A stretch of 9,910 nt of DNA from Clostridiales bacterium (GTDB lineage Bacteria; Bacillota; Clostridia; Christensenellales; Aristaeellaceae). Under the pieces are notes generated by a model, which was given only the letters and a program-made list of their open reading frames with translations, ran no database searches and was not told the origin of the DNA. The DNA is taken from NCBI GenBank assembly GCA_004552515.1, contig SFOF01000067.1, positions 1 through 9,910 of the forward strand, in the 5' to 3' direction. Shown here one piece after another: positions 1 through 6,250 of the stretch. Position numbers and translations under genes: made by a program. How positions within the stretch are numbered: position 1 is the first letter of the stretch; each line of letters starts with the position of its first letter.

Positions 1-183
1 CTTGATGAGATCATCGCGCGCGGCGAGGACACGCTGATCGTGGCGCACGCGGGCGTGCTGGCGGCGATGCGCGAGCTGCTGCTCAAAATGCCGCGAGAGC
101 AGTGCGCGCACGAGCATTTCCCCTGCGCGAGTGCCATTGCGCTGGAAATCGGGGAGGACGGCGCGGCGCGCATCGCAGAGTGA
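1..183 (+). CDS. Histidine phosphatase family protein, C-terminal part (5' end outside window)
   Basis: The frame is open from the first base to a TGA at 181-183 and gives the last 60 residues of a protein. The segment DTLIVAHAGVLAAMRELLL (fragment residues 10-28) has the form of the second catalytic histidine block of the histidine phosphatase (phosphoglycerate mutase-like) superfamily, usually hydrophobic-V-(S/A)-H-(G/A)-G-V; the histidine is fragment residue 16. The tail FPCASAIALEIGEDG fits the closing strand of the fold, which usually ends a few residues before the stop. Such enzymes remove phosphate from small molecules in the cytoplasm through a phosphohistidine; the N-terminal RHG motif and substrate-specific parts lie outside the window, so alpha-ribazole phosphatase, a sugar phosphatase or a PGM-like protein are all possible. 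A terminator hairpin starts 14 nt after the stop, so this is the last gene of its transcript. Confidence 0.75.
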   Translation, partial: LDEIIARGEDTLIVAHAGVLAAMRELLLKMPREQCAHEHFPCASAIALEIGEDGAARIAE

Positions 184-196
184 CATATATAATAGG

Positions 197-226
197 AAAA
201 GCGTCCCGTGCGTGCGGGGCGCTTTT
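197..226 (+). terminator. Terminator of the histidine phosphatase gene; hairpin of repeat unit 1
   Basis: A 12-bp stem (AAAAGCGTCCCG at 197-208 with CGGGGCGCTTTT at 215-226, one T-G pair) has a 6-nt loop and ends in a TTTT run that is part of the stem. It lies just after the stop codon at 183, as expected of an intrinsic terminator. It is also the first element of the repeated unit that fills the next 560 bp. Confidence 0.8.
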
Positions 227-619
227 ATCATGGCCGAGTATTGTACGGCGGTGGTCACGGAGAATATCGCTCGAAAGTGATGAGTGCTTCTCTGTTCAAT
301 CGCACTGCGTTGAAATGTTTCCGCAGGCCATACCATGCGCAGCGAAAAAAACGATTGCGCCGCGAAGCGTGTTCATTGCCGTGTTCGCGGCGCCCTCAGA
401 ATAGCACCCAAAGCGTCTTGTTTATCGCGGGGCGATTTCGCTATGGCCGTGCATTGTGCGGTGGCGGACACAGGAAATATCACTCGAAAGTGATAAATGC
501 TTTGCTGTCAATGCGCGCGTAGCAACGCATCCGCAGGCTGTCCTGTGCGCGACGAAAAAACGTGAATCGCGCCGAAATCGCGCTCGTCGGCATATTTGCG
601 GCGCACTCTGAACGACACG

Positions 620-651
620 AAAAGTGCTCCGCGCTATACGGGGTGTTTTTT
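620..651 (+). terminator. Terminator-like hairpin of repeat unit 3, with U6 tail
   Basis: AAAAGTGCTCCG (620-631) pairs fully with 639-650 over 12 bp if four G-U pairs are allowed, around a 7-nt loop, and a run of six T follows at 646-651. On the plus strand this has the form of an intrinsic terminator. On the minus strand the same four pairs become A-C mismatches, so it would work in the plus direction only. It could be a back-up terminator for the upstream gene. Confidence 0.55.
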
Positions 652-762
652 ACCATGGCCGCGTTGAAACGTATCCTCAGGCATCCTGTGCGCGACGAAA
701 AAAACGTGAATCGCGCCGAAATCGCGCTCGTCGGCATACTTGCGTCACACTCAGAACAGCAT

Positions 763-792
763 AAAAGCGTCCCACATAGTGCGGAACGCTTT
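763..792 (-). terminator. Terminator of spoIIP
   Basis: Read on the minus strand, a GC-rich stem of about 12 pairs with two single-base bulges and a 3-nt loop ends in CGCTTTT. It begins 6 nt after the spoIIP stop. It resembles the hairpins that open the upstream repeat units, so it may be a fourth copy, used here as the terminator of the convergent gene. Confidence 0.75.
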
Positions 793-798
793 CACGTG

Positions 799-1920
799 TC
801 ATTCGTCCTTCTTCTCCGATGCCTCGTCGTGGTTCCGCTTCCCGATCAGCCCGCCGGTCAGCTCACTCGCGCCGCCCGAGATCTTCGCGCCGAGGTTCTT
901 CAGCGTGCCGGTGGAGGCCAGCGCATAGACGATTCCCGCCAGCGCGACGATGAAGATCGCCCAGAAGATGCCGCTGCCCGCGCCCTTTGCGCTCTTTGCC
1001 GCGCCCTCGCCCTCGGCGGATGCGCTGTCGCCGTAGAGCACGGTGGTCAGCACGTCGGCCATGTAGCCGGTCGCGTCGATCGCCAGATCCTTGTCCAGCG
1101 TGTGTGTGCCGAACTCCAGCAGAATCGAGCGCGGATAAAGCTCCTGATTGTAGTTGCCCTTGCCGATGAATATGTCCTTGATCAGGCCGTCGTATTTTTC
1201 ATCGGCGGTCGCCTTGATCTGCTTGGCGAATTCCCGGTTCGCGTCCGCGTTCGGGTTCGAGCGCCCCACCAGCAGGCGCACCTTGCTCGTTTCCTCGCCG
1301 TCCACCTCGGTTTCGTATTCCGATTCGTCCGGGATGCCGTCGCGGTGAATGTCTAAAAGCGCGTCCGGCGCGAGCTTGAGCAGCTCCTCGGCGGTGCGGC
1401 GGGATCGACTGTAGGCCTTGGTGTCGTGCGGCAGGTGTGTATTCGTGCTCAGCTCGACCGTCACGCCCTTTTCCTCGAGCGCCTTCTTGAGCGCGCGATC
1501 CACGTCGTATATGCCGGCGTTTTTGGTCAGCGAGGCCGCGCCGTCGCCGTTTTCGTAGGATTCGTCGCTGTGCGTGGAGTACATCGCGATCAGCTTCTTG
1601 CCGTCGTCCTTTGCGTCGTCCTTCTTGTCCGCGCTGGCGAACACGGCGCGCGCCTTGTCCGCGTCGTAGGCCGGCTCCGCGCCCATGGGCATGGCCACAG
1701 CCTGATGCGCGGAATCGTCCACTGATATGACCACATACAGCTGATTGTCCGCGGAAATATACTCGTCGCCCTCATAGATGCGCCCGTCCAGCGTCATGAC
1801 GGCCTGGCCGGACACGTCCACCATGCGGTAGAGCACGTCGCCGTCCAGTTCGTCGGCGCGGGCGCTCAGGGGCAGCGCGCAGAGAAGCGCCATCAGCGCG
1901 ATCGTCCGCTTCAGCCTCAC
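799..1920 (-). CDS. spoIIP: Stage II sporulation protein P (SpoIIP), cell-wall hydrolase
   Basis: SpoIIP is the amidase/endopeptidase that, with SpoIID, thins septal peptidoglycan and drives engulfment of the forespore. The GTG start at 1920 overlaps the stop of the upstream gene (GTGA) and has a GGGGG run 8 nt before it; it gives 373 residues. Residues 1-22 form a signal peptide (LKR, hydrophobic core, SARA-DE). The hydrolase domain runs from about 108 to 298: LIAMYSTHSDESY (H117, E120), ALLDIHRD (H192) and YPRSILLEFGTHT (E269) match the conserved metal-binding and catalytic blocks of the family. A second hydrophobic segment lies at 317-336, followed by a charged tail. The known Bacillus protein is anchored near its N-terminus, so a C-terminal anchor is notable, although a signal anchor at residues 5-20 cannot be excluded. 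It ends at a convergent terminator. Confidence 0.9.
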   Translation of the reverse strand: MRLKRTIALMALLCALPLSARADELDGDVLYRMVDVSGQAVMTLDGRIYEGDEYISADNQLYVVISVDDSAHQAVAMPMGAEPAYDADKARAVFASADKKDDAKDDGKKLIAMYSTHSDESYENGDGAASLTKNAGIYDVDRALKKALEEKGVTVELSTNTHLPHDTKAYSRSRRTAEELLKLAPDALLDIHRDGIPDESEYETEVDGEETSKVRLLVGRSNPNADANREFAKQIKATADEKYDGLIKDIFIGKGNYNQELYPRSILLEFGTHTLDKDLAIDATGYMADVLTTVLYGDSASAEGEGAAKSAKGAGSGIFWAIFIVALAGIVYALASTGTLKNLGAKISGGASELTGGLIGKRNHDEASEKKDE

Positions 1921-2582
1921 TTCGACCGCCCCCTTTCGCGGAAGTCGCCGCCGTCGAACACGCGCTTTTCGTCCCTCTGACGGCCGCGCGCCATGCGCTC
2001 GATGATCTCGCCCACCAGCTCGGCCAGCAGCACGGCGGTCAGGCCCGATATGACGATCACGTCCGCCGCGCCCGCGCCGCCCAGCACGAGCGGCTGATTC
2101 ACGCCGCTTGTCCATACGTCGATCGCCGACCACACGTCCGCGATCATCGCGCCCAGTACGCCCGCCACGAACGCGCCGCGCCGCGACCGCCCGAACAGAT
2201 AGGCCAGCGCGCCGCCCGCCAGACCGTAGAGATAATTGAAGTCGAAGGGCATTTCCTCCGGCTCGTTGGGCAGCAGCCGCCCCATATAATAGATGGCGAC
2301 GCCGGTCAGCGCCGCGGCGATCAGCGTGCGCGCGACCTCCTTGCCGCTGCCCGCGCGCACGAGCAGATAGACGCACAGGATCAGCGGAATCAGCGCGCCG
2401 CCGATGTTGAACGAAAACGCCTGCGTGACGCGGATGTCGGGAATCAGCCCGCCGATGAACAGCGCCGCCGTAAAGACGAGCGCCTGCCGGTCGGTGAGCC
2501 GCAGCCGGTCGAGCACGCGCTGCGCCACGCCGAAGAGGATCAGTATCCCCACGACGGCCAAAAGGATCAATCCTACTGACAT
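1917..2582 (-). CDS. DUF1614-like multi-span membrane protein, co-transcribed with spoIIP
   Basis: This 221-residue protein has about six or seven hydrophobic segments (near 3-19, 34-50, 58-76, 84-101, 117-130, 136-151 and 168-190) and a charged, probably cytoplasmic tail after 196 (RQRDEKRVFDGG). The opening GLILLAVVGILILFGVAQRVLDRLRLTDRQAL and a middle segment with GGALIPL and YLLVRAG resemble, from memory, the DUF1614 family of Clostridia, whose function is not known to me. The ATG at 2582 is chosen because GAGGAGG lies 8 nt before it. The stop TGA shares bases with the spoIIP GTG, so the two proteins are probably translationally coupled and made in the same cell and stage. A role in sporulation, perhaps helping SpoIIP at the membrane, is inferred from position only. 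Confidence 0.75.
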   Translation of the reverse strand: MSVGLILLAVVGILILFGVAQRVLDRLRLTDRQALVFTAALFIGGLIPDIRVTQAFSFNIGGALIPLILCVYLLVRAGSGKEVARTLIAAALTGVAIYYMGRLLPNEPEEMPFDFNYLYGLAGGALAYLFGRSRRGAFVAGVLGAMIADVWSAIDVWTSGVNQPLVLGGAGAADVIVISGLTAVLLAELVGEIIERMARGRQRDEKRVFDGGDFRERGRSK

Positions 2583-2613
2583 GAATAAAACCTCCTCACG
2601 TTGTGAACGGCTC

Positions 2614-2643
2614 TATTATGTCCGCGCGCGGGGAAATTGATGC
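2614..2643 (-). promoter_or_regulatory. Candidate forespore (sigma-F/sigma-G type) promoter of the DUF1614-spoIIP unit
   Basis: On the minus strand GCATC (2643-2639) is followed by 15 bases and then GGACATAATA (2623-2614). The latter matches both the sigma-F -10 form GGNNANANT and the sigma-G form CATNNTA; the -35 fits GYATA in four of five places. Transcription would start about 25 nt before the ATG, leaving room for the ribosome binding site. A sigma-A promoter with -10 CATAAT and a poor -35 is the alternative. Confidence 0.5.
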
Positions 2644-2653
2644 GTTTTTCGGG

Positions 2654-2688
2654 CGCGGCGTTTTTTTTCAGCGCGCTGAAACGCCGCG
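2654..2688. other. Long inverted repeat upstream of the spoIIP-unit promoter
   Basis: CGCGGCGTTT (2654-2663) pairs with AAACGCCGCG (2679-2688), a 10-bp perfect stem, and the interval contains the palindrome CAGCGCGCTG (2669-2678) after five extra T. Read on the plus strand it is followed by TTTT, so it could terminate transcription coming from that side; on the minus strand it has no U tail. It starts 11 bp upstream of the candidate -35 element and could be a barrier to read-through or a protein site. Confidence 0.5.
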
Positions 2689-2774
2689 TTTTGATCGCGC
2701 GCGCCTTTTCTCATAATGCGCCGCCGATCGGGCCTGCCCTTTGCCCGCTGTTCGCCGCGGCGGGGCGCGCATAC

Positions 2775-2808
2775 GAAAAAGAACCCGCCCGGACGAACCG
2801 AACGGATT
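2775..2808 (-). terminator. Terminator of the Gfo/Idh/MocA oxidoreductase gene
   Basis: On the minus strand AATCCGTTCGG pairs fully with CCGGGCGGGTT (11 bp, three G-U pairs) around the loop TTCGT and is followed by CTTTTTC. It begins about 24 nt after the stop codon of the oxidoreductase. Confidence 0.85.
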
Positions 2809-2831
2809 CTGCAAGGCAAAGCGTTTTGAAA

Positions 2832-3836
2832 TTAGAAGTAGATGACCTCGCCGGTTTCCATGGACTTGTTGGCGGCGAAGGCGATCTTGAGCGACTTGAG
2901 CGCGTCGGCATAGGGGGAGCGGATCAGGCTGCGGTCGCCGGTCTTGATCGCGTCGATGAAGGCGCGGTCGAGATCGTCGGTCTGCTCATGGCCGCGCTTG
3001 ATATCGACGGTCTTGTGCGCGTCGGTAAAGATGATGTTGTTGCGCAGGCGATAGTCTATGATCATGTCCTCCAGCGTGATGACGTAGCCGCAGTTGGGGC
3101 GCACGTCGCGCGAATAGCAGGAGCTGACCAGCGTCGCGGTCACGTTGTCCTTGAAGCGCAGCACGCAGGTGGAGTGATCGTCGGTGTCGTATTCCGGGCT
3201 CACGCCGTTCTCGCCGGGCTTGACGATGCCGGTGGACGCGGTGGCGTAGACGCTCAGCGGCTCGCCGTAGAGATAGCGCAGGCCGTCCAGCAGATGGATG
3301 TTCTGCTCGACCAGCTGGCCGCCGCAGGTGGACTTCTTCTGCCACCACCACACGCCGGGGATGCCGCCGCACCACGCGCCGTACACCAGGCCGCCCTTCT
3401 TGTGCTTGGGCAGCTCGTCCTTGATCATGTTGACCAGGTCGAGATAGCGATCCTGGAAGCCGACGGCGGTGATGAGGTTCTTCTCCTCAATGGCCTTGGC
3501 GATCTTATCGCCCATCGCCAGATCGAGCGTCATGGGCTTTTCAACCAGGAAGGGGATGCCGCGCTCCACAGCGCCCATCTCGGTCAGCTCGTCGTGCGCG
3601 GTCGGCTCGATGCAGATCCAGATCGCGTCCAGCGTCTCGGCGCTCTCGTGGGCGTAGAATTCGCGGTGATCCTTGTACAGGCGGGTCGCGCCCATCTTCC
3701 GGGCGGCGGCGACGCGGCGCTCCTCGATCGGATCGGCCACGGCGACGACCTGCACGTCGTCCATCTTAATCAGGGCGTTCATGTGGCTGCCGCAGCGTCC
3801 GCCGGTGCCGATCAGGCCTACGCGAAACTTTTCCAT
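2832..3836 (-). CDS. Gfo/Idh/MocA family NAD(P)-dependent oxidoreductase
   Basis: This 334-residue protein has the full length and two-domain plan of the family. Residues 1-120 form a Rossmann fold: the glycine-rich loop GLIGTGGRCGSH (7-18) binds the dinucleotide, D35 ends the second strand (VVAVADP), and VEKP (98-101) carries the catalytic lysine K100 of the family. The C-terminal alpha/beta domain holds GGQLVEQNIHLLDGLRYL (172-189), where H181 takes the usual place of the active-site histidine. Members oxidise or reduce sugars, inositols and their derivatives in the cytoplasm; the sequence does not let me name the substrate. The ATG at 3836 is chosen over an open extension of 33 codons because AGGAGG lies 9 nt before it and the extension (Arg/Asn-rich) runs through the promoter. 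The gene stands alone between its own promoter and terminator; rhaA, next upstream on the same strand, hints at a sugar substrate. Confidence 0.9.
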   Translation of the reverse strand: MEKFRVGLIGTGGRCGSHMNALIKMDDVQVVAVADPIEERRVAAARKMGATRLYKDHREFYAHESAETLDAIWICIEPTAHDELTEMGAVERGIPFLVEKPMTLDLAMGDKIAKAIEEKNLITAVGFQDRYLDLVNMIKDELPKHKKGGLVYGAWCGGIPGVWWWQKKSTCGGQLVEQNIHLLDGLRYLYGEPLSVYATASTGIVKPGENGVSPEYDTDDHSTCVLRFKDNVTATLVSSCYSRDVRPNCGYVITLEDMIIDYRLRNNIIFTDAHKTVDIKRGHEQTDDLDRAFIDAIKTGDRSLIRSPYADALKSLKIAFAANKSMETGEVIYF

Positions 3837-3920
3837 GGTGTTGTTCCTCCTTAATTTGACATAGGGGACAGCGTTCATCAATCTCAGGGACGCGGCGCGG
3901 TTCCGCCGCAATCCACGTCT

Positions 3921-3949
3921 ATTATAGCATGACAACGACGCGTATGCAA
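3921..3949 (-). promoter_or_regulatory. Sigma-A type promoter of the oxidoreductase gene
   Basis: On the minus strand TTGCAT (3949-3944), a 17-bp spacer and TATAAT (3926-3921) are seen, with TG one base before the -10 (extended -10). The leader would be about 80 nt. The promoter lies directly after the rhaA terminator. Confidence 0.7.
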
Positions 3950-3960
3950 TCAGAATTTAC

Positions 3961-4006
3961 AAAAAAACGTCCGGCAATTTTCCAATCGCTGGAAAGCTGC
4001 CGGACG
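3961..4006 (-). terminator. Strong terminator closing the rhaA transcript
   Basis: On the minus strand CGTCCGGCA (4006-3998) pairs with TGCCGGACG (3976-3968), with an inner 6-bp stem TTTCCA/TGGAAA and loop GCGAT, followed by a run of seven T. This is the first U-tailed hairpin after rhaA, about 250 nt past its stop. Confidence 0.85.
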
Positions 4007-4257
4007 GAGGCCGCTGACAGGATTTGCGCGGGAGCACAGCGCCCTTCATGCCGCCTGAAAGCGTTCAGTCAACCGCGCGCCCTGAGACGCGGGGTTTTTC
4101 TGATCGACGCGCGTTCTCACGCCCAATGGCGTGGAACTTCCTTTGTCAGGCGCGCTTTTCTGCGCGGGGGCGGCGATAAGCGCGCCTTTGCGCGAAAGCT
4201 GTTCGCGGGCGGAAGACCGACGGGCGTTTTGGCTCCGATGACGTGGCGAATGAGCGC
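4007..4257 (-). other. Long 3' untranslated region of rhaA with small hairpins; no gene seen
   Basis: About 250 nt separate the rhaA stop from its terminator. Open frames cross it on both strands, but their products are rich in Arg, Ala and Ser and resemble no protein. It contains two short perfect hairpins, CTGAA-AGCG-TTCAG (4058-4071) and CACGCC-CAAT-GGCGTG (4118-4133). No A run on the plus strand, and so no earlier terminator for rhaA, is present. Confidence 0.4.
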
Positions 4258-5526
4258 TTAGCGCTTGCTCATGACGTCCTTTTCGTACTGCTTGACGATC
4301 TTGAGCCACTCGTCGCCCACGGGCACGTTCTGCTTGGCGCAGTAAGCGTCCCAGACGGCCGAGAAGGGCAGGGACTTGACTTCCTCCTGGAGGGCCAGGC
4401 GGCTGGTGTAGTCGCCCTCGTTTTCGGCCTTGCGCAGCAGGGCGGTCGGCTCGAGGTAGGCCTTCAGGATGGCCTTCTGGGCGTTGCGCTCGCCGATGAC
4501 CCAGGCGGCCAGGCGGTTGATGGAGGCGTCGAAGTAGTCCAGCGCGACGCAGACGTTCTTCTCATAGCCGTTGCGGACGATTTCGCCCATGATGTTCTGA
4601 AGCTCGTCGTCCAGCGTGATGACGTGGTCGCTGTCCCAGCGCACGCCGCGGGAGACGTGCAGCAGGATGTGATCCATGAACTGCAGGCACGCGGAGATCT
4701 TGGCGCTGATGACCTCGGTGGGATGGAAGTGGCCCGCGTCCAGCGTGACCATCTTGCCGCGGGTGAGGGCGTAGCCCATCATCAGCTCGTGGGAGCCGAC
4801 GGTGTAGCTTTCCAGGCCCAGCGCGAACAGCTTGCTCTCAACGCCCTCGAGGACGAGCTTCTCGTCGATCTTCTCGGCGAAGATTTTGTCGAGGGAGTCG
4901 ATCATGCGGGCGCGGGGGGCGGCGGTGTCGGCGGGGGTGTCCTTATAGCCGTCGGGCATCCAGTAGTTGATGACGCAGGTCTTGCCCAGCTGGCGGCCGA
5001 ATTCCGCGCCGATTTCGCGGCAGCGCTTGCCGTGCTCAATCCAGAATTCGCGGGTCTTGTCGTCCGCGCTGGAGAGGGTGAAGCCGTTGTTGACCATGGG
5101 ATGGCCGAAGTAGGTGGGGTTGAAGTCGAGGCCGACGTTCTTTTCCTTGGCCCAGTCCACCCAGTTCTGGAACTCGGCGATGGTGTACGCGTCGCGGTCG
5201 ATCTTCCTGCCGTTCAGCTCGGCGTAGCTGGCGTGCAGGTTGAACTTCTTCGCGCCGGGGATCATGGACATGGCCAGATCGGCGTCGCGGCGGATCTCGT
5301 CGGCGTTGCGGGCGCGGCCGGGATAGTTGCCGGTGGTGGCGATGCCGTCGGTCGCGCCGGCGCCAGCGCCCTCGCAGCCCACAACGTCGTCGGCCTGCCA
5401 GCAGTGCATGGAGACGGGCAGCTGCGCGGCCTTCTCCATCGCGCGGTCGATGTCCACGCCATAGGCGGCGTAAAGCTCCTTAGCGTAGTCGTAGCCGGTC
5501 TGAATGGTCTTTTCGGAAGTGCTCAT
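4258..5526 (-). CDS. rhaA: L-rhamnose isomerase
   Basis: This enzyme converts L-rhamnose to L-rhamnulose in the cytoplasm, the first step of rhamnose catabolism, with divalent metal ions. The 422-residue length equals that of known RhaA proteins (about 420). The sequence keeps the seven metal ligands known from the E. coli enzyme at a constant offset of four: E230 (GVESK), D263 and H266 (LDAGHFHPTE), H290 (LLHVSR), D298 and D300 (RWDSDHV) and D330 (LDYFDASINRLAAW). The N-terminal part has PVSMHCWQADDVVGCEG (37-53), also typical. The ATG at 5526 is chosen because AGGAGG precedes it by 9 nt; the frame stays open another 125 codons upstream, but that extension is low-complexity and includes the 42-bp repeats. 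No rhaB, rhaD or AraC-type regulator is in the window, and no clear promoter was found directly upstream. It may be expressed from within the upstream gap or from the GH2 transcript. Confidence 0.95.
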   Translation of the reverse strand: MSTSEKTIQTGYDYAKELYAAYGVDIDRAMEKAAQLPVSMHCWQADDVVGCEGAGAGATDGIATTGNYPGRARNADEIRRDADLAMSMIPGAKKFNLHASYAELNGRKIDRDAYTIAEFQNWVDWAKEKNVGLDFNPTYFGHPMVNNGFTLSSADDKTREFWIEHGKRCREIGAEFGRQLGKTCVINYWMPDGYKDTPADTAAPRARMIDSLDKIFAEKIDEKLVLEGVESKLFALGLESYTVGSHELMMGYALTRGKMVTLDAGHFHPTEVISAKISACLQFMDHILLHVSRGVRWDSDHVITLDDELQNIMGEIVRNGYEKNVCVALDYFDASINRLAAWVIGERNAQKAILKAYLEPTALLRKAENEGDYTSRLALQEEVKSLPFSAVWDAYCAKQNVPVGDEWLKIVKQYEKDVMSKR

Positions 5527-5783
5527 TGGGGTGTTCCTCCTGTTTTGATATTTGGTCGATGAGCCGTTGGCTCGGGGGACGAGGTTGGTGCGCCGCATCG
5601 GGGCGTTCGTTCGCGCTGACGCGGCAGGGCGTTCGTTTGCTTCACCGGTTCGTGAATTGTGCGCCGGCGCGGCGTTTGCGCTGGCCGGTTTTAGCTCCGG
5701 CAGAGGGGATTGTGCGCGCGGGGGACGTTCTGCGCGGCGATGCGGCTCCGGCATGGGAACTGCGTGCGTCCTGCGCCGGTCGC

Positions 5784-5994
5784 GCGGTTCTCTTGGAATG
5801 TCCTGCGCTCGGATCACGCCCGCCGTGCGGTTCTGTTGGAATGTTCTGCGCTCGATCACGCCCGCCGTGCGGTTCTGCTGGAATGTCCTGCGCTCGATCA
5901 CGCCGGTCGCGCGGTTCTTTCGGAATGTCCCGCGTTCGATTACGCCTGTTTAGCGGTTCTCTCGAGATGTCCTGTGTTCGATCACGCCTGCTGT
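5784..5994. repeat. Tandem repeat of five 42-bp units upstream of rhaA
   Basis: The string GCGGTTCT starts each unit at 5784, 5827, 5869, 5911 and 5953, giving periods of 43, 42, 42 and 42 bp. Units follow each other without spacers. Shared core parts include GAATGTCCTGCG and CGATCACGCC; units 2 and 3 are the most alike, and units 4 and 5 diverge (for example CGATTACGCC in unit 4). Unit 1 has one extra base, which breaks the reading frame on either strand. On the minus strand units 2 and 3 read as a 14-residue repeat (IERRTFQQNRTAGV) in frame with rhaA, but well upstream of its supported start. Confidence 0.85.
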
Positions 5995-6250
5995 TTGCCG
6001 CATAGCGCCAAACAGGACGGCTTGCGCGGCGTTCCGTTCCTATTCCCGCCGTGGGTCGAGATCGCCGGTCGTGCGTTTTCGAGCGTCGTGCGGTTATCGG
6101 ACTTCATGGGTTCACTTCGGGCTTGCGCGTTTTCTGGCGGCGATCCCGACGGAGGACGAAGGGACGAGGGAACGGAGAGACGCGGAGAACGGAGTCGGCG
6201 GCAAGGCGTGAGAGCGCTTTTACGTAATCACATTAGCACTGATATGTTTT

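Larger units (their letters stand above)
197..762 (+). repeat. Array of three imperfect ~212-bp hairpin-bearing repeat units
   Basis: This gene-free stretch is made of three related units, starting at about 197, 410 and 620. Shared landmarks keep their spacing: ATGGCCG at 230, 443 and 655 (steps of 213 and 212); a GCGYGACGAAAAAA-type block near 338, 547 and 690. Units 2 and 3 are almost identical over about 54 bp (547-600 and 690-744). Unit 3 is about 69 bp shorter because the part just after ATGGCCG, present in units 1 and 2, is missing. Each unit opens with a stem of about 11-12 bp (197-226, 410-438, 620-650). Units 1 and 2 carry a second hairpin (265-282 and 478-495, loop CGAA), absent from unit 3. 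In all of these the differences between copies mostly give G-U pairs when read as plus-strand RNA; unit 2 has one G-A mismatch. No protein-like reading frame was seen; the short open frames merely repeat with the DNA. Confidence 0.8.

Noticed and set aside
188..193. Perfect plus-strand TATAAT right after the first gene
   Set aside because: There is no -35 at 16-18 bp (the position reads GGCGCG) and transcription would start inside the terminator hairpin.
480..737. Minus-strand 85-codon frame with an internal repeat (MPTSAISARFTFF)
   Set aside because: The repeat only reflects the DNA duplication of units 2 and 3; there is no ribosome binding site and unit 1 does not keep the frame.
2637..3854. 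Open frame of 405 codons on the plus strand, opposite the oxidoreductase
   Set aside because: Antisense shadow; it runs through the spoIIP-unit upstream region, a terminator and the oxidoreductase start region, and its product resembles no protein.
3929..4261. Plus-strand 110-codon frame between the oxidoreductase and rhaA
   Set aside because: It crosses the rhaA terminator and the oxidoreductase promoter region, is rich in Arg and Ala, and has no ribosome binding site.
4243..5562. Open frame of 439 codons on the plus strand, opposite rhaA
   Set aside because: It is the antisense shadow of a well-supported gene. Its product is dominated by Val, Gly, Ala and Asp as expected from GC-rich third positions, and it has no ribosome binding site or family resemblance.
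5527..5901. In-frame 125-codon N-terminal extension of rhaA including the 14-residue repeats
   Set aside because: The internal ATG at 5526 has an AGGAGG site and gives the usual length and N-terminus of RhaA; the extension is low-complexity, and an extra base in repeat unit 1 breaks the repeat frame.
5784..5994. CRISPR array
   Set aside because: Units are directly adjacent with no unique spacers, the period is that of the whole unit, and no cas gene is present.
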